This document shows, piece by piece, positions 9,092 to 18,768 of a DNA stretch of 64,000 nt (its first letter is position 1; each line of letters opens with the position of its first letter). Made by a program: the position numbers and the translations under genes. Location of the stretch: assembly GCA_030706685.1 (NCBI GenBank), contig JAUZOA010000009.1, positions 44,643 to 108,642 of the forward strand, read 5' to 3'. Under the pieces are notes generated by a model. It searched no databases, was not told where the DNA came from, and was given only the letters and a program-made list of their open reading frames with translations. The DNA is from Bacteroidota bacterium (lineage in GTDB: Bacteria; Bacteroidota; Bacteroidia; Chitinophagales; Chitinophagaceae).

Positions 9092-10267
9092 TTATTGAGC
9101 ACACTTATTAGCAGGATCTGAATTCCACACTACCGGCGCCTTTGTCCAGGTCATATTGCGTCCGTTGCCGGTGCGGTCAAAAAAAGTATTTCCTGAACCT
9201 TCATTAAGCTTCCAGTAGGCAATCAATCCACTGGCCGCCGCATCTACACCGCATAATCCTTCCTGAATTTCCGTTTTGGATAAGGGCCGGTTCCAGAAGC
9301 GTATTTCAGCGATACGACCAAGAAATCGTTGAGCTGTTTGATAGCCCGCATATGACATACCGAGCTCAAGCGCGCCGAATGTATATACCTGCCCGGAAGC
9401 ATCAAAACTATTATCCAATGTACCGTCTACATACAGTTTACAGGTACTGCCATCATAAACACAAGAGATGGTGTACCATCTTCCCAGGGCGAATAAGGTA
9501 TTAGAAAAAACGCTTCCCGAAGAATTGATCCATTGCAACTGGTTTTGCTGGCTGCCCGCTTCCCCGAAACGCAATAGATTAAACATGCTTTGATCCACCG
9601 GCCCCCAGTTGCATAAACGGCTGATGGGAGGGCTGCCTGTATGCCATGCATTGACGTAACACTTGACCTCGAAGGTAAAGGCTCTTACATTCGTATAAGG
9701 AGTAGGAAAAGTATCACTGTCATAAAAGTTGGGATTCTGGATATCTACAGCATTGAATTGGTTAACCCTGGCAACTTTTAGAAAAATGGTGCGGGAAGGC
9801 TCCAGTACCGCTAGCGGTCCTGTCACATTTTTAATAGTTACGGGTATGACATAAGATCTTCCGTCTACAAAATCGTTGATGGATGTAATGCGTACGGTAA
9901 CAGGATCGGATACATTCGTTCCGGTTTTAATCACGCCGCTCGTGGCGGATATATCATAGCTTCCCACCGGCGCGGGATAGTAATTGGCCGCTAGTTCCGC
10001 ATTGTATTTTGCGACCAGGCTCGTGTCAATTGCAAAATTTACGGTAATATCCTCAGCCACTATGCCGGTAGCCGTTGCCGTTACAGCATAAGTGGATGGA
10101 ACAGTTTCCACTGTGAATTTTACAATTTTAGTAGTTTCAGTGCCCGTTATAAGAATTACATCCGGATGTTCCGTATATTTTTTGCAGGTGGAAAAGAGAA
10201 CGGGGATGGCACAAAGCACCGCAATGGAAGAGATCCCGGAAGTATATTTTGATAAGTTCATATTCAT
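9092..10267 (-). CDS. DUF1735 lipoprotein with LamG/concanavalin-like domain
   Basis: A 391-residue lipoprotein (signal peptide ending in LFSTCKK). Residues about 35-170 are a DUF1735-like module. From about 175 a laminin-G/concanavalin-like jelly roll follows, recognised by FTFEVKCYVNAW, WYTISCVYDGSTCKLYVDG, ELGMSYAGYQ and the end motif GLIAYWKLNEGSG. The genes around it are GH18 (34 bp upstream) and a second DUF1735 lipoprotein (56 bp downstream), so it is probably a surface glycan-binding component of the same complex. The start reads ATG-AAT-ATG-AAC, and either ATG could be used. Ligand unknown. Confidence 0.85.
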   Translation of the reverse strand: MNMNLSKYTSGISSIAVLCAIPVLFSTCKKYTEHPDVILITGTETTKIVKFTVETVPSTYAVTATATGIVAEDITVNFAIDTSLVAKYNAELAANYYPAPVGSYDISATSGVIKTGTNVSDPVTVRITSINDFVDGRSYVIPVTIKNVTGPLAVLEPSRTIFLKVARVNQFNAVDIQNPNFYDSDTFPTPYTNVRAFTFEVKCYVNAWHTGSPPISRLCNWGPVDQSMFNLLRFGEAGSQQNQLQWINSSGSVFSNTLFALGRWYTISCVYDGSTCKLYVDGTLDNSFDASGQVYTFGALELGMSYAGYQTAQRFLGRIAEIRFWNRPLSKTEIQEGLCGVDAAASGLIAYWKLNEGSGNTFFDRTGNGRNMTWTKAPVVWNSDPANKCAQ

Positions 10268-10301
10268 TTGTTTTAAAAAATTTATACTAACACACGAATC
10301 T

Positions 10302-11345
10302 TTAACGTACTGCCGGGTTTACAATCTGGATAGTACGTCTTACATTGCGGTAAGGCGGGGAAGTGTTGTAATCCCTGTCGAAATAAAATCCTCCCCAGCC
10401 CGCTTTTTTCCCTTGTGTCGGATTCCAGCGGGCCATACCTTCCAGCGAGTACATCTGTGTTCCTTCCTTTGTTAATGTATTACCATTGGCCTCTGTAAAA
10501 GGAGAACCCCCTGTCGCCCACCAATCACCCAGGTTTTCGGTAACGATAAATTTTCTTGTAGGAAGCCAGCTCACAGAGTTATACCGGCCCTGAAGGAATG
10601 AGGCAGAAGTCGTAGTAGTGCCCTGTGTATAAGACTGGTTGACAAGATAATTGATATAGGGTTCGATAGCGGAAGGTATTGCATCTGTATAATAATCAAC
10701 AATCAGGTACTTGTCAGGATGGGCAGATTTAGGGCCTACGGAATCTCCCAGGATTTGAACAAACTTTGTTAAATTATTCCCGGAAAGCCAGTCAACAAAT
10801 TGCCCATTATTCGGCTCATAGTCAAGATCCAACCCGTCCAAATCATTATTACGGACCATACCGAGGAGGTAATTAGCATAATCCTTAAGCCCCTGATCCG
10901 ATAATTCAAACCGGCCATTGTATTTCTGTATCCTTATGATTTCGGGTATAACCATTTTAATACCTCTTACTTCCATAGCACGGCGCATTTCAGTGTAGGC
11001 AATTGGGTTGTATGTTGAAAGCGAGTCATCATGCCGCAATGATGGAATACCCGCCCAAAGACTACAGAAGTCAAGACTATCCGGGAGACCGGCGATATGC
11101 TCACCGAAGGAAGCCGATTGTTTGTAGTCGGCAATAACTCCTTCTTTATTGCCATAGGCGGCAAACCACCCATAGAAAACCTGGTGATCAGATTTTTTGT
11201 ATGCTCTAAGGTTGGCGTAATACTCATCGCTATACTTATTTGCATTCTGAAGCGATAAAGCGTCAGCAGTATTTTGCTTTTTGCAATTAATAAACACCAT
11301 TGTAATGATGAGAATCAAAAAAGGTGATGTTAATTTTCTTGTCAT
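10302..11345 (-). CDS. GH18 endo-beta-N-acetylglucosaminidase-like lipoprotein
   Basis: I start at ATG 11345 (347 residues) rather than 11381 because it restores a clean lipoprotein signal (MTRKLTSPFLILIITMVFINC). The barrel carries the GH18 signature DGLDLDYE, with the catalytic acid at about residue 177. QVFYGWFAAYG near 56 resembles the first strand in SusCD-linked GH18 proteins, and the C-terminus (KKAGWGGFYFDRDY) is also typical. Family knowledge: GH18 proteins encoded next to SusC/SusD and DUF1735 genes, such as BT_3987, cut between the two core GlcNAc residues of N-glycans. That is the best prediction here, and chitinase activity is less likely. Surface location would let it release glycans for import by SusC/SusD. 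Confidence 0.85.
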   Translation of the reverse strand: MTRKLTSPFLILIITMVFINCKKQNTADALSLQNANKYSDEYYANLRAYKKSDHQVFYGWFAAYGNKEGVIADYKQSASFGEHIAGLPDSLDFCSLWAGIPSLRHDDSLSTYNPIAYTEMRRAMEVRGIKMVIPEIIRIQKYNGRFELSDQGLKDYANYLLGMVRNNDLDGLDLDYEPNNGQFVDWLSGNNLTKFVQILGDSVGPKSAHPDKYLIVDYYTDAIPSAIEPYINYLVNQSYTQGTTTTSASFLQGRYNSVSWLPTRKFIVTENLGDWWATGGSPFTEANGNTLTKEGTQMYSLEGMARWNPTQGKKAGWGGFYFDRDYNTSPPYRNVRRTIQIVNPAVR

Positions 11346-11403
11346 GATACTATTTTTTAAAGCAATAAATATTGGTTGCATGATTGGTTTTTTCCATTAC
11401 TCA

Positions 11404-13032
11404 TTACGGTTTCTTATCCCACCAGAGTTTTGTTCCTCCATTATCAGCTCCCCCTAACACAGCAATGCCGGTCGCTACTCCCGATCCATTACTCTGATAC
11501 TCCGATTGCGGAAAGGGCAACCGTCTTATCTGCGTAGTCGTGTTGATCAATCCTGCACTATTGTTTACCACTACCGGGAATACTTTGGGATACCGCACAC
11601 GCCTGAATTCTGTCCACGCTTCCTGTCCATCGGGATACATGGCAATCCATTTTTGTGTAAGAATTTTTTCCAGTTTGGTTTCCAGCGCATCCGTGGACTC
11701 CTTCCACTTAATAATGATTGTACTCAAGCTGCTGCCTGCGTTGACATTATTGCTGGCAATAGAAGGATCAACATAGGTGGCAGGTTTACTCAAAGAGTCA
11801 GCAATGTAATTAGTGGAAGAGCCGGCGCCCCACTGATCAAAAGAGGTTTGAATCCCGGTTTGATAAAATGTCTGGGCCGTACCTCCCATGTTCCAGCCTC
11901 GTACAGCTCCTTCTGCTTTTAAAAAATACATTTCCGCAGCAGACATCCATCGTATCGGTGTTTCGGGGGCTACATTCAGTGTCGAAAAAGGTGTGGTGTA
12001 TAATGCTTTATTGGTAATATTAATGCCATTGCGTATGCCGTGATAATTGTTATCCGCGACCGCTTTATTAAACATTAAGGGAAGACGGGGGTCAGCATAT
12101 CCTTTCAGGAAGGATTCCATATTGGCTCCCATTCTTACATCGTCAAAGTTGAAGCAGATAATCTGCAAAGGGTTATGGATCTGGACCCCGTTGGCAGTTT
12201 TTAGTAAAGCATTATCATCATTGGTGGTAAAAACTCCATAGGAATTGTTGACGGCTGCTTCTGCATATTGCTGGGCCTTAACGGGATCAACATAGGCCAG
12301 TCGCATAGCCAGTCTTAACTTAAGTGAATTGGCAAATTTTATCCATTTCACATAATCACCTCCGTAAATAAGATCATAACCGGCAAGCGGTTTTAATCCA
12401 GGAAAATTCTGCACATACGTGCTCAGCGTATTAATGGCAGAATCCAGGTCAGTAAAGAAGGAATAATAGATTGCACTCTGGGCATCATAAGGGGTCGTCA
12501 AACTACCACTCCCAAATTGGAAATAAGGAAGCGGGCCGTACATATCTGTAGTGCGATGCATGGCTTCTACCTTGATGATTTGGGCCAGCGCATAGATATG
12601 CTGGGCCGAAGACTGGCCCTGCGTTTTCTTTTTGATGGCCAGCCAGGCCGGCATTACGCTCAGGAACGCACGGTTAAACGCCTGCCCGTACCAGCCCGGA
12701 GTAAGATTATACGTCGTATTGTTGGAACCTCCGAACCAGTTATTGCTGGCGCCCATATAACCCGAATACACATCACCCGCCAGGTTTTGTACAACCTGGT
12801 ACATCTCATCCCCAAACGCCGGTTGTTGCGCTACCGGGAATACATTCTGCTCCATCTGGGAGAAAAATACCCCTGTAGACAAATTATCATACTGCATCAT
12901 CTCCTCGGTCGCGTTGTTGGGATTGGTATTAAAATCCTTGAATTTCCTGGTGCAGCCGAAAGAAAAAATCAGCAACAATGCCGCAAGAGGCAGCAGGAAT
13001 TTTTTAGTTGTAATCTTTTTAATCGTATTCAT
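11404..13032 (-). CDS. SusD/RagB-family glycan-binding lipoprotein
   Basis: A 542-residue outer-membrane lipoprotein with Cys27 after LLIFSFG. The mature start TRKFKDFNTNPNNATEEMM matches the SusD-like subgroup whose genes pair with STN-type SusC. Helical TPR-like regions include ALAQIIKVEAMHRTTDMYGPLPYF near 150 and the conserved C-terminal tail with RRLPFPQSEYQSN. It should act as the lid over the SusC barrel that captures oligosaccharides. The gene follows SusC after 21 bp and precedes GH18 by 58 bp, consistent with one transcript. Confidence 0.93.
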   Translation of the reverse strand: MNTIKKITTKKFLLPLAALLLIFSFGCTRKFKDFNTNPNNATEEMMQYDNLSTGVFFSQMEQNVFPVAQQPAFGDEMYQVVQNLAGDVYSGYMGASNNWFGGSNNTTYNLTPGWYGQAFNRAFLSVMPAWLAIKKKTQGQSSAQHIYALAQIIKVEAMHRTTDMYGPLPYFQFGSGSLTTPYDAQSAIYYSFFTDLDSAINTLSTYVQNFPGLKPLAGYDLIYGGDYVKWIKFANSLKLRLAMRLAYVDPVKAQQYAEAAVNNSYGVFTTNDDNALLKTANGVQIHNPLQIICFNFDDVRMGANMESFLKGYADPRLPLMFNKAVADNNYHGIRNGINITNKALYTTPFSTLNVAPETPIRWMSAAEMYFLKAEGAVRGWNMGGTAQTFYQTGIQTSFDQWGAGSSTNYIADSLSKPATYVDPSIASNNVNAGSSLSTIIIKWKESTDALETKLEKILTQKWIAMYPDGQEAWTEFRRVRYPKVFPVVVNNSAGLINTTTQIRRLPFPQSEYQSNGSGVATGIAVLGGADNGGTKLWWDKKP

Positions 13033-13053
13033 ATGAATCCTTTAAAAAAGTTA

Positions 13054-16000
13054 TCAGAATTGAATTTTCGCACTGAATCCCACACTTCTCAAACTGGGTT
13101 GCATAAAATAATCTACGCCCTGGTAATAGGTGCCGGTATTGGCAGTTGTTTCCGGGTCAAAAGGCGCCTTGTTATAAAACATAAACAAGTTTCTGCCGAT
13201 AACCGAAAGGGTTATTCCCTGTATTTTATTATGGAAAAACTTAGCAGGGAAAGTATATCCAAAGGAAGCTTCTCCCAGGCGTACATTGGTAGCGCTGTAT
13301 ACATACATGGACCCTATGCCTGCCACTCCTCCGCCCACTACAGCATAATAGGGCGCGGCGGGTATTTTATACCCATTTACAATAGCACCACCCTGGTCTC
13401 TGGCTATTGCGGAGGCTTCTGATACACCAAACCGGTCCATGATGGCCTGCGTAACCGAAACACATACGCCGCCGATCCTGGCATTTATAAGAAAATTGAG
13501 ATTAAAGTTTTTATAAGTGATACTGTTCCTGAACCCAATATTATACCTTGGGCTTGCATTACCTGCTTTGATCAGGGTATTGTTCGGATCAGCAGATACC
13601 GTCTGGGAAGCCGAGTTTACGGCAATATAACCATGTTCATCTGTTGCAAGAGTGGTTACATAAATATCGCCAATGGAACCGCCTGTTATATTGTACATCG
13701 AATAACTGCCTGTGCCACCCATATACAGGCTATCCTGGCTTAGCATTTGGCCAGTGACCGGGTCTTTATAGTCTTTCAATAACTTGACAATCTTATTACG
13801 GTTAAGGCCAAAAGCCAGGGAAGATGACCAATCCAGTTTCCAAATTTTACTATTATATCCCAATACAGCTTCGATACCTTTATTTGTTACCTGGCCTCCA
13901 TTAATATAAAGACTGCTGTACCCTGTACTGGGAGCCACGCCCGGATGGAATAGCTGGTTATAGGTATCCGATTTATAGGCTGTTACATCGAGGTTGATTT
14001 TATTACGTAAAAGCCTCATGTTGATCCCCGCTTCATACGATTTCGTATGCTCGGGCTCTATATTTCCGGCTAAATAGGAAGTAGTGACCGGGTATCCGCC
14101 CTGCAAGGCAAAGCCCGGAATAGTAACAAACCGTTCAGGAGGATTACCTGCTTCGCCATAAGCGGCTCTCACCTTGATAAAAGACAGGTAGCTGCTATGG
14201 AATTTCAACAAGTCGCTCAGAATAGCGGACAAACCAACAGAGGGATAAAAAAATGAGCTATGAGCGGTGTTCGCAAGGGTCGATGGCCAGTCGTTCCTGG
14301 CGGTTGCATCAAGGAAAACCATATTCCTGTAACCCAACTGTGCGCTAGCGAATACAGATTGTGTCTGATCATGATAGCTGTTTGCCTGACTGGCGATTGT
14401 CTGTCCGCTGCTCATGTCTACATTGCCAAAATCAAAAAGGTTGGGCACGTGTAACAAAGGGCCCCCATAAATGCTTACAGCTTGCTGCTCATCCGATATG
14501 CTTGAGCCGGCATTCACATTCAGGCTATAGTCGCCAAACGATTTATTGGCCGTTGCTATCACATCGGCATAAGTTTGTCGTGTGCGGGTGTTGTTGTTAT
14601 AGTAAGCCCCGTCAGGAGAAGCAAACAGCCCGGATGTGGAAGCAAAATATTTTCTTTCATTTACCAATACATTGTTATCAATCTTTACGCGGCCGGTGAT
14701 GCTGATCCAGTTTTTCAGGTTATATTTCAATCCCACACTCATAATATACCTGTCTTTCTTAGTATTGAACTTATCGCGGTTTATTATCCAATAAGGATTT
14801 TGCATTTGGAATCCCATGTCACCAAAAGGCCAGAACTGTGTTTTAAAATTCCGGGCCGCATTATAGCGTTCATATACCTGGTACTTTTCTATATCATCGC
14901 CGCGGGGGAAAAGATAAATCGGGATCAGGGGATTAAAATACTGCCCTTGTGAAAGCATGTTCTGTTCCTCGGCCTTCACATACATTATTCCAAGGTCAAG
15001 ATTAAACTTGTCGTCCAGGAATGAAGAAGTGTTGCGAATAGAAAAATTATACCTCGTCAGTTTGTTGTTAGGTATGATCCCTTTTGCGTTGATCGATGTT
15101 CCCGAAAAATAGGTCTGGTTTTTATCTGTACCGGTAGAAAGGCTTATTGCGTTGGTAACATTAGTCCCGGTTTGAAAAAAATCTATAGGGTCATAGGTGG
15201 CTGTCGTTTTTAATTTAGTTCCCCAGCTAAAAAAATCCTGCGGATCTGACCCGTACTCATTTTGAAAACGGGGCAAAACAAAGGGGCTGTAAAAATTGGT
15301 ACTGTTGATAAAGCTGACATTCAATTTACCTGCAGTGCCCTTTTTTGTAGTAATCAATATGACACCATTAGCGGCCTGGCTGCCATAAAGCGCCGTAGCG
15401 GAAGGACCCGTCAATACAGACACAGAAGCAATATCTTCAGGATTCAGGTTGGAAGCACCATCACCGGTTGCATTTGCGCCCGAAAAAACATCAGCGGGCT
15501 GACCGCTTTGCAGACTTGGCAGCGGTATACCGTCTACAACATATAAAGCGTTATTATTGCCTTGTAAAGATTTCGCCCCCCGCATCACGACCCTTGCTGA
15601 TCCGCCGATACCTGAAGAAGCGCTGTTGATGGTAACACCTGCTACTTTACCGGTAAGGCTGTTGACAAAGTTGGCATCCTTTACCTTGTTCAGTTCATCA
15701 CCTTTCACTTCCTGCACATTATACGTAAGGGCCTTGGTCTTTTTGGGGATACCCAATGCCGTCACCACGACCTGTTCAATTTCGTTGACTACTTTCTGCA
15801 TCACAACATCAATATTGCTGCGCCCGTTGATCGGTTCTTCTATTGTCCTGAACCCGATAAAAGTTATTACCAGGGTCTGGCCAGGCTCGGCATTGATAGA
15901 AAAAAGACCCGCCGCATTCGTTGCTACAGAGTTCTTCGTGCCCTTGACAGTTATGGTGGCTCCTTCCAAAGGGCCTCCTTCAGCACTCTTAACAGTACCC

Positions 16001-16491
16001 GTGATCTCCTGCAGCGGGATTTCTTTCTGAACAGGTGATTGTAAGGAAGAAACGGTGGTGGAAGAGGTGGCGGCAAATTTCTTCTTTATAAAAATTGTTT
16101 TGTTGCTGATCTCGTAATCTACCGGCTGGTCGCGGAAAGTAGCGTTCAAAAAATCTTTCAGCGGCATATCTTTTACGGATAATGAAACAGGTTTAGCTCC
16201 TGTCAGCAGCCCTTTATTGGCAAAAATGCTATAGCCGGTTTGCTTTTCAATGGCATTGAATACTTTGGTAAGGGCTACATTTTTGCCGGAAAAAGTAATG
16301 GCTTGCGAAAAACCTTCTGCGCGGGCATTGAGTAAACCCAGGGCGAGAAACACAATAGTTAGCTTCATAATTAACAGCGTTTTGGTTGTGAACCGTAACA
16401 ACTGTGGCAGCTTTATCAAAGGTTGGCTGTAGAACACGACCATGAAGGGAACAACCACAGCATTCGGGTTACAAAGAGCAGTTTTTTTCAT
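13054..16491 (-). CDS. SusC/RagA TonB-dependent transporter with N-terminal STN signalling domain
   Basis: The track start (16599) adds 36 residues encoded across a hairpin. The ATG at 16491 (MKKTALCNPNAV) is typical of this group and gives 1145 residues. Order: signal region, STN domain (about 65-135, ALTKVFNAIEKQTGYSIFANKG), carboxypeptidase-regulatory-like domain (about 163-225, EGATITVKGTKNSVATNAAG), TonB plug (about 255-390, with VMRGAKSLQGNNNALYVVDGIPL) and a 22-strand-type barrel to the end (SVGFSAKIQF). It imports oligosaccharides together with the adjacent SusD. The STN domain normally contacts a FecR-type anti-sigma factor, and such a gene lies directly upstream, so substrate binding should trigger transcription of the locus. 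Confidence 0.93.
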   Translation of the reverse strand: MKKTALCNPNAVVVPFMVVFYSQPLIKLPQLLRFTTKTLLIMKLTIVFLALGLLNARAEGFSQAITFSGKNVALTKVFNAIEKQTGYSIFANKGLLTGAKPVSLSVKDMPLKDFLNATFRDQPVDYEISNKTIFIKKKFAATSSTTVSSLQSPVQKEIPLQEITGTVKSAEGGPLEGATITVKGTKNSVATNAAGLFSINAEPGQTLVITFIGFRTIEEPINGRSNIDVVMQKVVNEIEQVVVTALGIPKKTKALTYNVQEVKGDELNKVKDANFVNSLTGKVAGVTINSASSGIGGSARVVMRGAKSLQGNNNALYVVDGIPLPSLQSGQPADVFSGANATGDGASNLNPEDIASVSVLTGPSATALYGSQAANGVILITTKKGTAGKLNVSFINSTNFYSPFVLPRFQNEYGSDPQDFFSWGTKLKTTATYDPIDFFQTGTNVTNAISLSTGTDKNQTYFSGTSINAKGIIPNNKLTRYNFSIRNTSSFLDDKFNLDLGIMYVKAEEQNMLSQGQYFNPLIPIYLFPRGDDIEKYQVYERYNAARNFKTQFWPFGDMGFQMQNPYWIINRDKFNTKKDRYIMSVGLKYNLKNWISITGRVKIDNNVLVNERKYFASTSGLFASPDGAYYNNNTRTRQTYADVIATANKSFGDYSLNVNAGSSISDEQQAVSIYGGPLLHVPNLFDFGNVDMSSGQTIASQANSYHDQTQSVFASAQLGYRNMVFLDATARNDWPSTLANTAHSSFFYPSVGLSAILSDLLKFHSSYLSFIKVRAAYGEAGNPPERFVTIPGFALQGGYPVTTSYLAGNIEPEHTKSYEAGINMRLLRNKINLDVTAYKSDTYNQLFHPGVAPSTGYSSLYINGGQVTNKGIEAVLGYNSKIWKLDWSSSLAFGLNRNKIVKLLKDYKDPVTGQMLSQDSLYMGGTGSYSMYNITGGSIGDIYVTTLATDEHGYIAVNSASQTVSADPNNTLIKAGNASPRYNIGFRNSITYKNFNLNFLINARIGGVCVSVTQAIMDRFGVSEASAIARDQGGAIVNGYKIPAAPYYAVVGGGVAGIGSMYVYSATNVRLGEASFGYTFPAKFFHNKIQGITLSVIGRNLFMFYNKAPFDPETTANTGTYYQGVDYFMQPSLRSVGFSAKIQF

Positions 16492-16566
16492 AATTTCGCA
16501 CTGGTTTGGTTGTTTAAAAATGAAAGTTTTACCGAACTCGAAATTTTGGATTGAACTGAACCATAC

Positions 16567-16593
16567 GCCGCCAGGATGTCCGTCCGTGGCGGC
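16567..16593. other. Hairpin in the fecR-susC gap
   Basis: GCCGCCA (16567-16573) pairs with TGGCGGC (16587-16593) across a 13-nt loop, in the leader upstream of SusC. There is no U-run in the minus-strand transcript, so a simple intrinsic terminator is unlikely. It could stabilise mRNA or set different expression levels for FecR and SusC. Confidence 0.4.
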
Positions 16594-16671
16594 TTTCATT
16601 TCTTATCAATCCTACATGGTTATTTTTATGCAACCACGTACAGGTTTTTCATTTTTGTTTTACTCCATATC

Positions 16672-17874
16672 TCAGGGCATTACTATCAATTTCCTGCCTT
16701 CTTCAATCCTGAAATGCACTTCAGATAATTTCAGCCCGCTAAGAACATCGGATAAGCTAAGATCTCTTCCCATGGTACCCATGAATTCCAGGTCAGGTAC
16801 TCCTTTTTCATATACCACTTCGATATCGTACCAGCGTTCCAACTGGCGCATCACTTCTTTCAGTGTAGCATCCTGGAAATTGAATACACCATTTTTCCAG
16901 GCCATTACTTTGTCCACATCAACATCACTCAGTATCTTAATTCCGGGCTGAACCGGCAACTCAGCCACCTGCGCTTGTTGCCCCGGTTTTATCACAACTT
17001 TTTTTCCGCTATTGGTGATCTGTACCGATCCTTCCAGCAAAGTAGTATTGATGCTTGCTTCATTCGTATAGGAGTTAACATTAAAATGTGTTCCCAATAC
17101 TTCTATTTCCGTTTGATCATTCACTTTTACCCTGAATGGCATTTTTGCATTCTTCGTCACTTCAAAATAGGCTTCACCGGTTATCTCCACTTTTCTTTCA
17201 TTACCCGTAAATACTGTGGGATAGCGCACTGATGAAGCAGCGTTGAGCCAGACTTTTGTTCCATCCGGCAGCACCAGTTGGAATTGTCTTCCTTTTGGCG
17301 TGGTCATCGTATTATAAGCGACGGCAGCAACAGCGGATCTATCAGCGTTATAGGTGAGTTGTCCGTCATTCAGCAACACTTTGGTTCCGTTTTGAGTAGC
17401 TATCAAACCATTCCCGATACTGTCTAATACAACAGTACGGCCATCTGCGAGAGTGAGTATGGCTCCCTGCCTTCCGGGAGAGATATCAAGTTTTGATGAA
17501 ACAATTTTATCGCCTTGCGCTTGTTTTGATGGCCTGATCAATAGCCATAAATAAGCGCCCATACCTAACAGAAGGATAACAGCCGCGGCATACCGTAACC
17601 AGAGGGATTTCATATAATGAATAGGACGTAAAGGTTGTTCAGCCGGTTTTCCTAAAATAGCCGGCAATTTCGCTTCCAGCGCACTAAGAATATCCGGGGT
17701 TATTTGTTCCTGTACAACCGGTTGTCGCAATTGCGCCAGGATAAGCTCTGCGGCAACAGGGTCTAAATTTTCGCTGCCGAGCCATTTGATCAAAGCATCG
17801 GCATCCTGCGGGGACAATTCTCCTTCGAGTAGCCGGTTAAATAAGGATATATAATCTTGAGAAGTAGATGACAC
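16672..17874 (-). CDS. FecR-family anti-sigma factor
   Basis: The ORF-track start is a TTG inside the sigma-factor gene. The family N-terminus (TSQDYISLFNRLLEGELSPQDADALIKWL) begins after a GTG at 17874, giving about 400 residues. An N-terminal cytoplasmic helical region precedes one membrane segment (YAAAVILLLGMGAYLWLLI, about residues 85-103). The periplasmic FecR domain includes PKGRQFQLVLPDGTKVWLNA and GEAYFEVTKNAKMPFRV. A DUF4974-like end (LKEVMRQLERWYDIEVVYE) interacts in homologues with the STN domain. It should hold the ECF sigma factor inactive until SusC signals ligand. The start codon is not certain. Confidence 0.88.
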   Translation of the reverse strand: MSSTSQDYISLFNRLLEGELSPQDADALIKWLGSENLDPVAAELILAQLRQPVVQEQITPDILSALEAKLPAILGKPAEQPLRPIHYMKSLWLRYAAAVILLLGMGAYLWLLIRPSKQAQGDKIVSSKLDISPGRQGAILTLADGRTVVLDSIGNGLIATQNGTKVLLNDGQLTYNADRSAVAAVAYNTMTTPKGRQFQLVLPDGTKVWLNAASSVRYPTVFTGNERKVEITGEAYFEVTKNAKMPFRVKVNDQTEIEVLGTHFNVNSYTNEASINTTLLEGSVQITNSGKKVVIKPGQQAQVAELPVQPGIKILSDVDVDKVMAWKNGVFNFQDATLKEVMRQLERWYDIEVVYEKGVPDLEFMGTMGRDLSLSDVLSGLKLSEVHFRIEEGRKLIVMP

Positions 17875-18010
17875 TCTAAACGATTTATTATTGAAGACGT
17901 ACAAAGGGTACAACCGGGGGGGATCGGAGGAAAAAAAATCACGTTGGTTAAGTAAAAACCCGAACCGGGATACCCTATCCGGGATAATCGTAATGATCTT
18001 TTGGTAAAAA

Positions 18011-18613
18011 CTAAAACATGCTGCAGGTAGCAATGAATAACAGGAGAACTAATGCGGTATCCGTATGTCCTGAAATATAGCTGCGAATAGATTTATTGGC
18101 AGACACCAGGTATTCTTTGATTGTAAATGCAGAGATCCCCATGATCTCTGCAGCTTTTCTATAAGTACATCCTTCTATTTTTACCAGTTCATACACTTTT
18201 TTTTGCTGAGGGGAAAGTTGATCAATCGCATTTTTCAGGACGACTGATAATTGCTGGTGATCAAACGTTTCTTCTATATGTTCATAATATTCGCCGGTAA
18301 GGGCCCGGAACCGTTCCATCAGCAGGCGATCACGTTGTACTTTACGGAAAAAATCATGGACGAGGTTTTGAGCAGCCTTGTATACATAACCTGCAAAACT
18401 TTCAGTAATGCTGTTACTTTCTCTTTTTTGCCAGATCCTGGTAAAAAGTTCCTGTACCATTTCTTCCGCCAATGCAGGATCACGGATCATTTTAAGTATA
18501 TTAATATATAGTTGCGGGCTATAATGCCGGTACAGTGTTGTGAATGCGTCTTCACTACCGGCCTGCATCTCCTGCACCAGCCAGGGCTCATTATATAAGG
18601 GTTCGTTCGACAA
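18011..18613 (-). CDS. ECF-type RNA polymerase sigma factor
   Basis: A 200-residue sigma-70 family protein. Region 2 spans about 20-90 (DAFTTLYRHYSPQLY, EMVQELFTRIWQKRE) and region 4 about 130-185 (LSPQQKKVYELVKIEGCTYRKAAEIMGISAFTIKEYL, a helix-turn-helix). The annotated start is TTG; no better ATG exists before region 2, so I keep it with caution. It is followed by FecR and an STN-type SusC, the standard three-part trans-envelope control found in Bacteroidota glycan loci. The last 15 residues are strongly hydrophobic (TALVLLLFIATCSMF), an extension outside the sigma domains. Confidence 0.88.
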   Translation of the reverse strand: MSNEPLYNEPWLVQEMQAGSEDAFTTLYRHYSPQLYINILKMIRDPALAEEMVQELFTRIWQKRESNSITESFAGYVYKAAQNLVHDFFRKVQRDRLLMERFRALTGEYYEHIEETFDHQQLSVVLKNAIDQLSPQQKKVYELVKIEGCTYRKAAEIMGISAFTIKEYLVSANKSIRSYISGHTDTALVLLLFIATCSMF

Positions 18614-18768
18614 GCAGCTACAATCAGGTTATTAACACTTAAAAGTAGCAAAAAGGCAATGAATATCTTATAACTATAGTCAATAAGCCTCATAACTAAA
18701 GTCAACAAGTCGTTGTTTGATGAAAAGAAACGGAAGTATCAGAGGTTCAGCGGGGAATGGCCTTGTTT

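Noticed and set aside
16492-16599. 36-residue N-terminal extension of SusC
   Set aside because: It precedes the typical SusC signal region and crosses a hairpin; the downstream ATG fits the family.
17875-18033. N-terminal extension of FecR from a TTG inside the sigma gene
   Set aside because: It has no resemblance to FecR N-termini and is rich in Phe, Arg and Pro. The family start follows a GTG at 17874.
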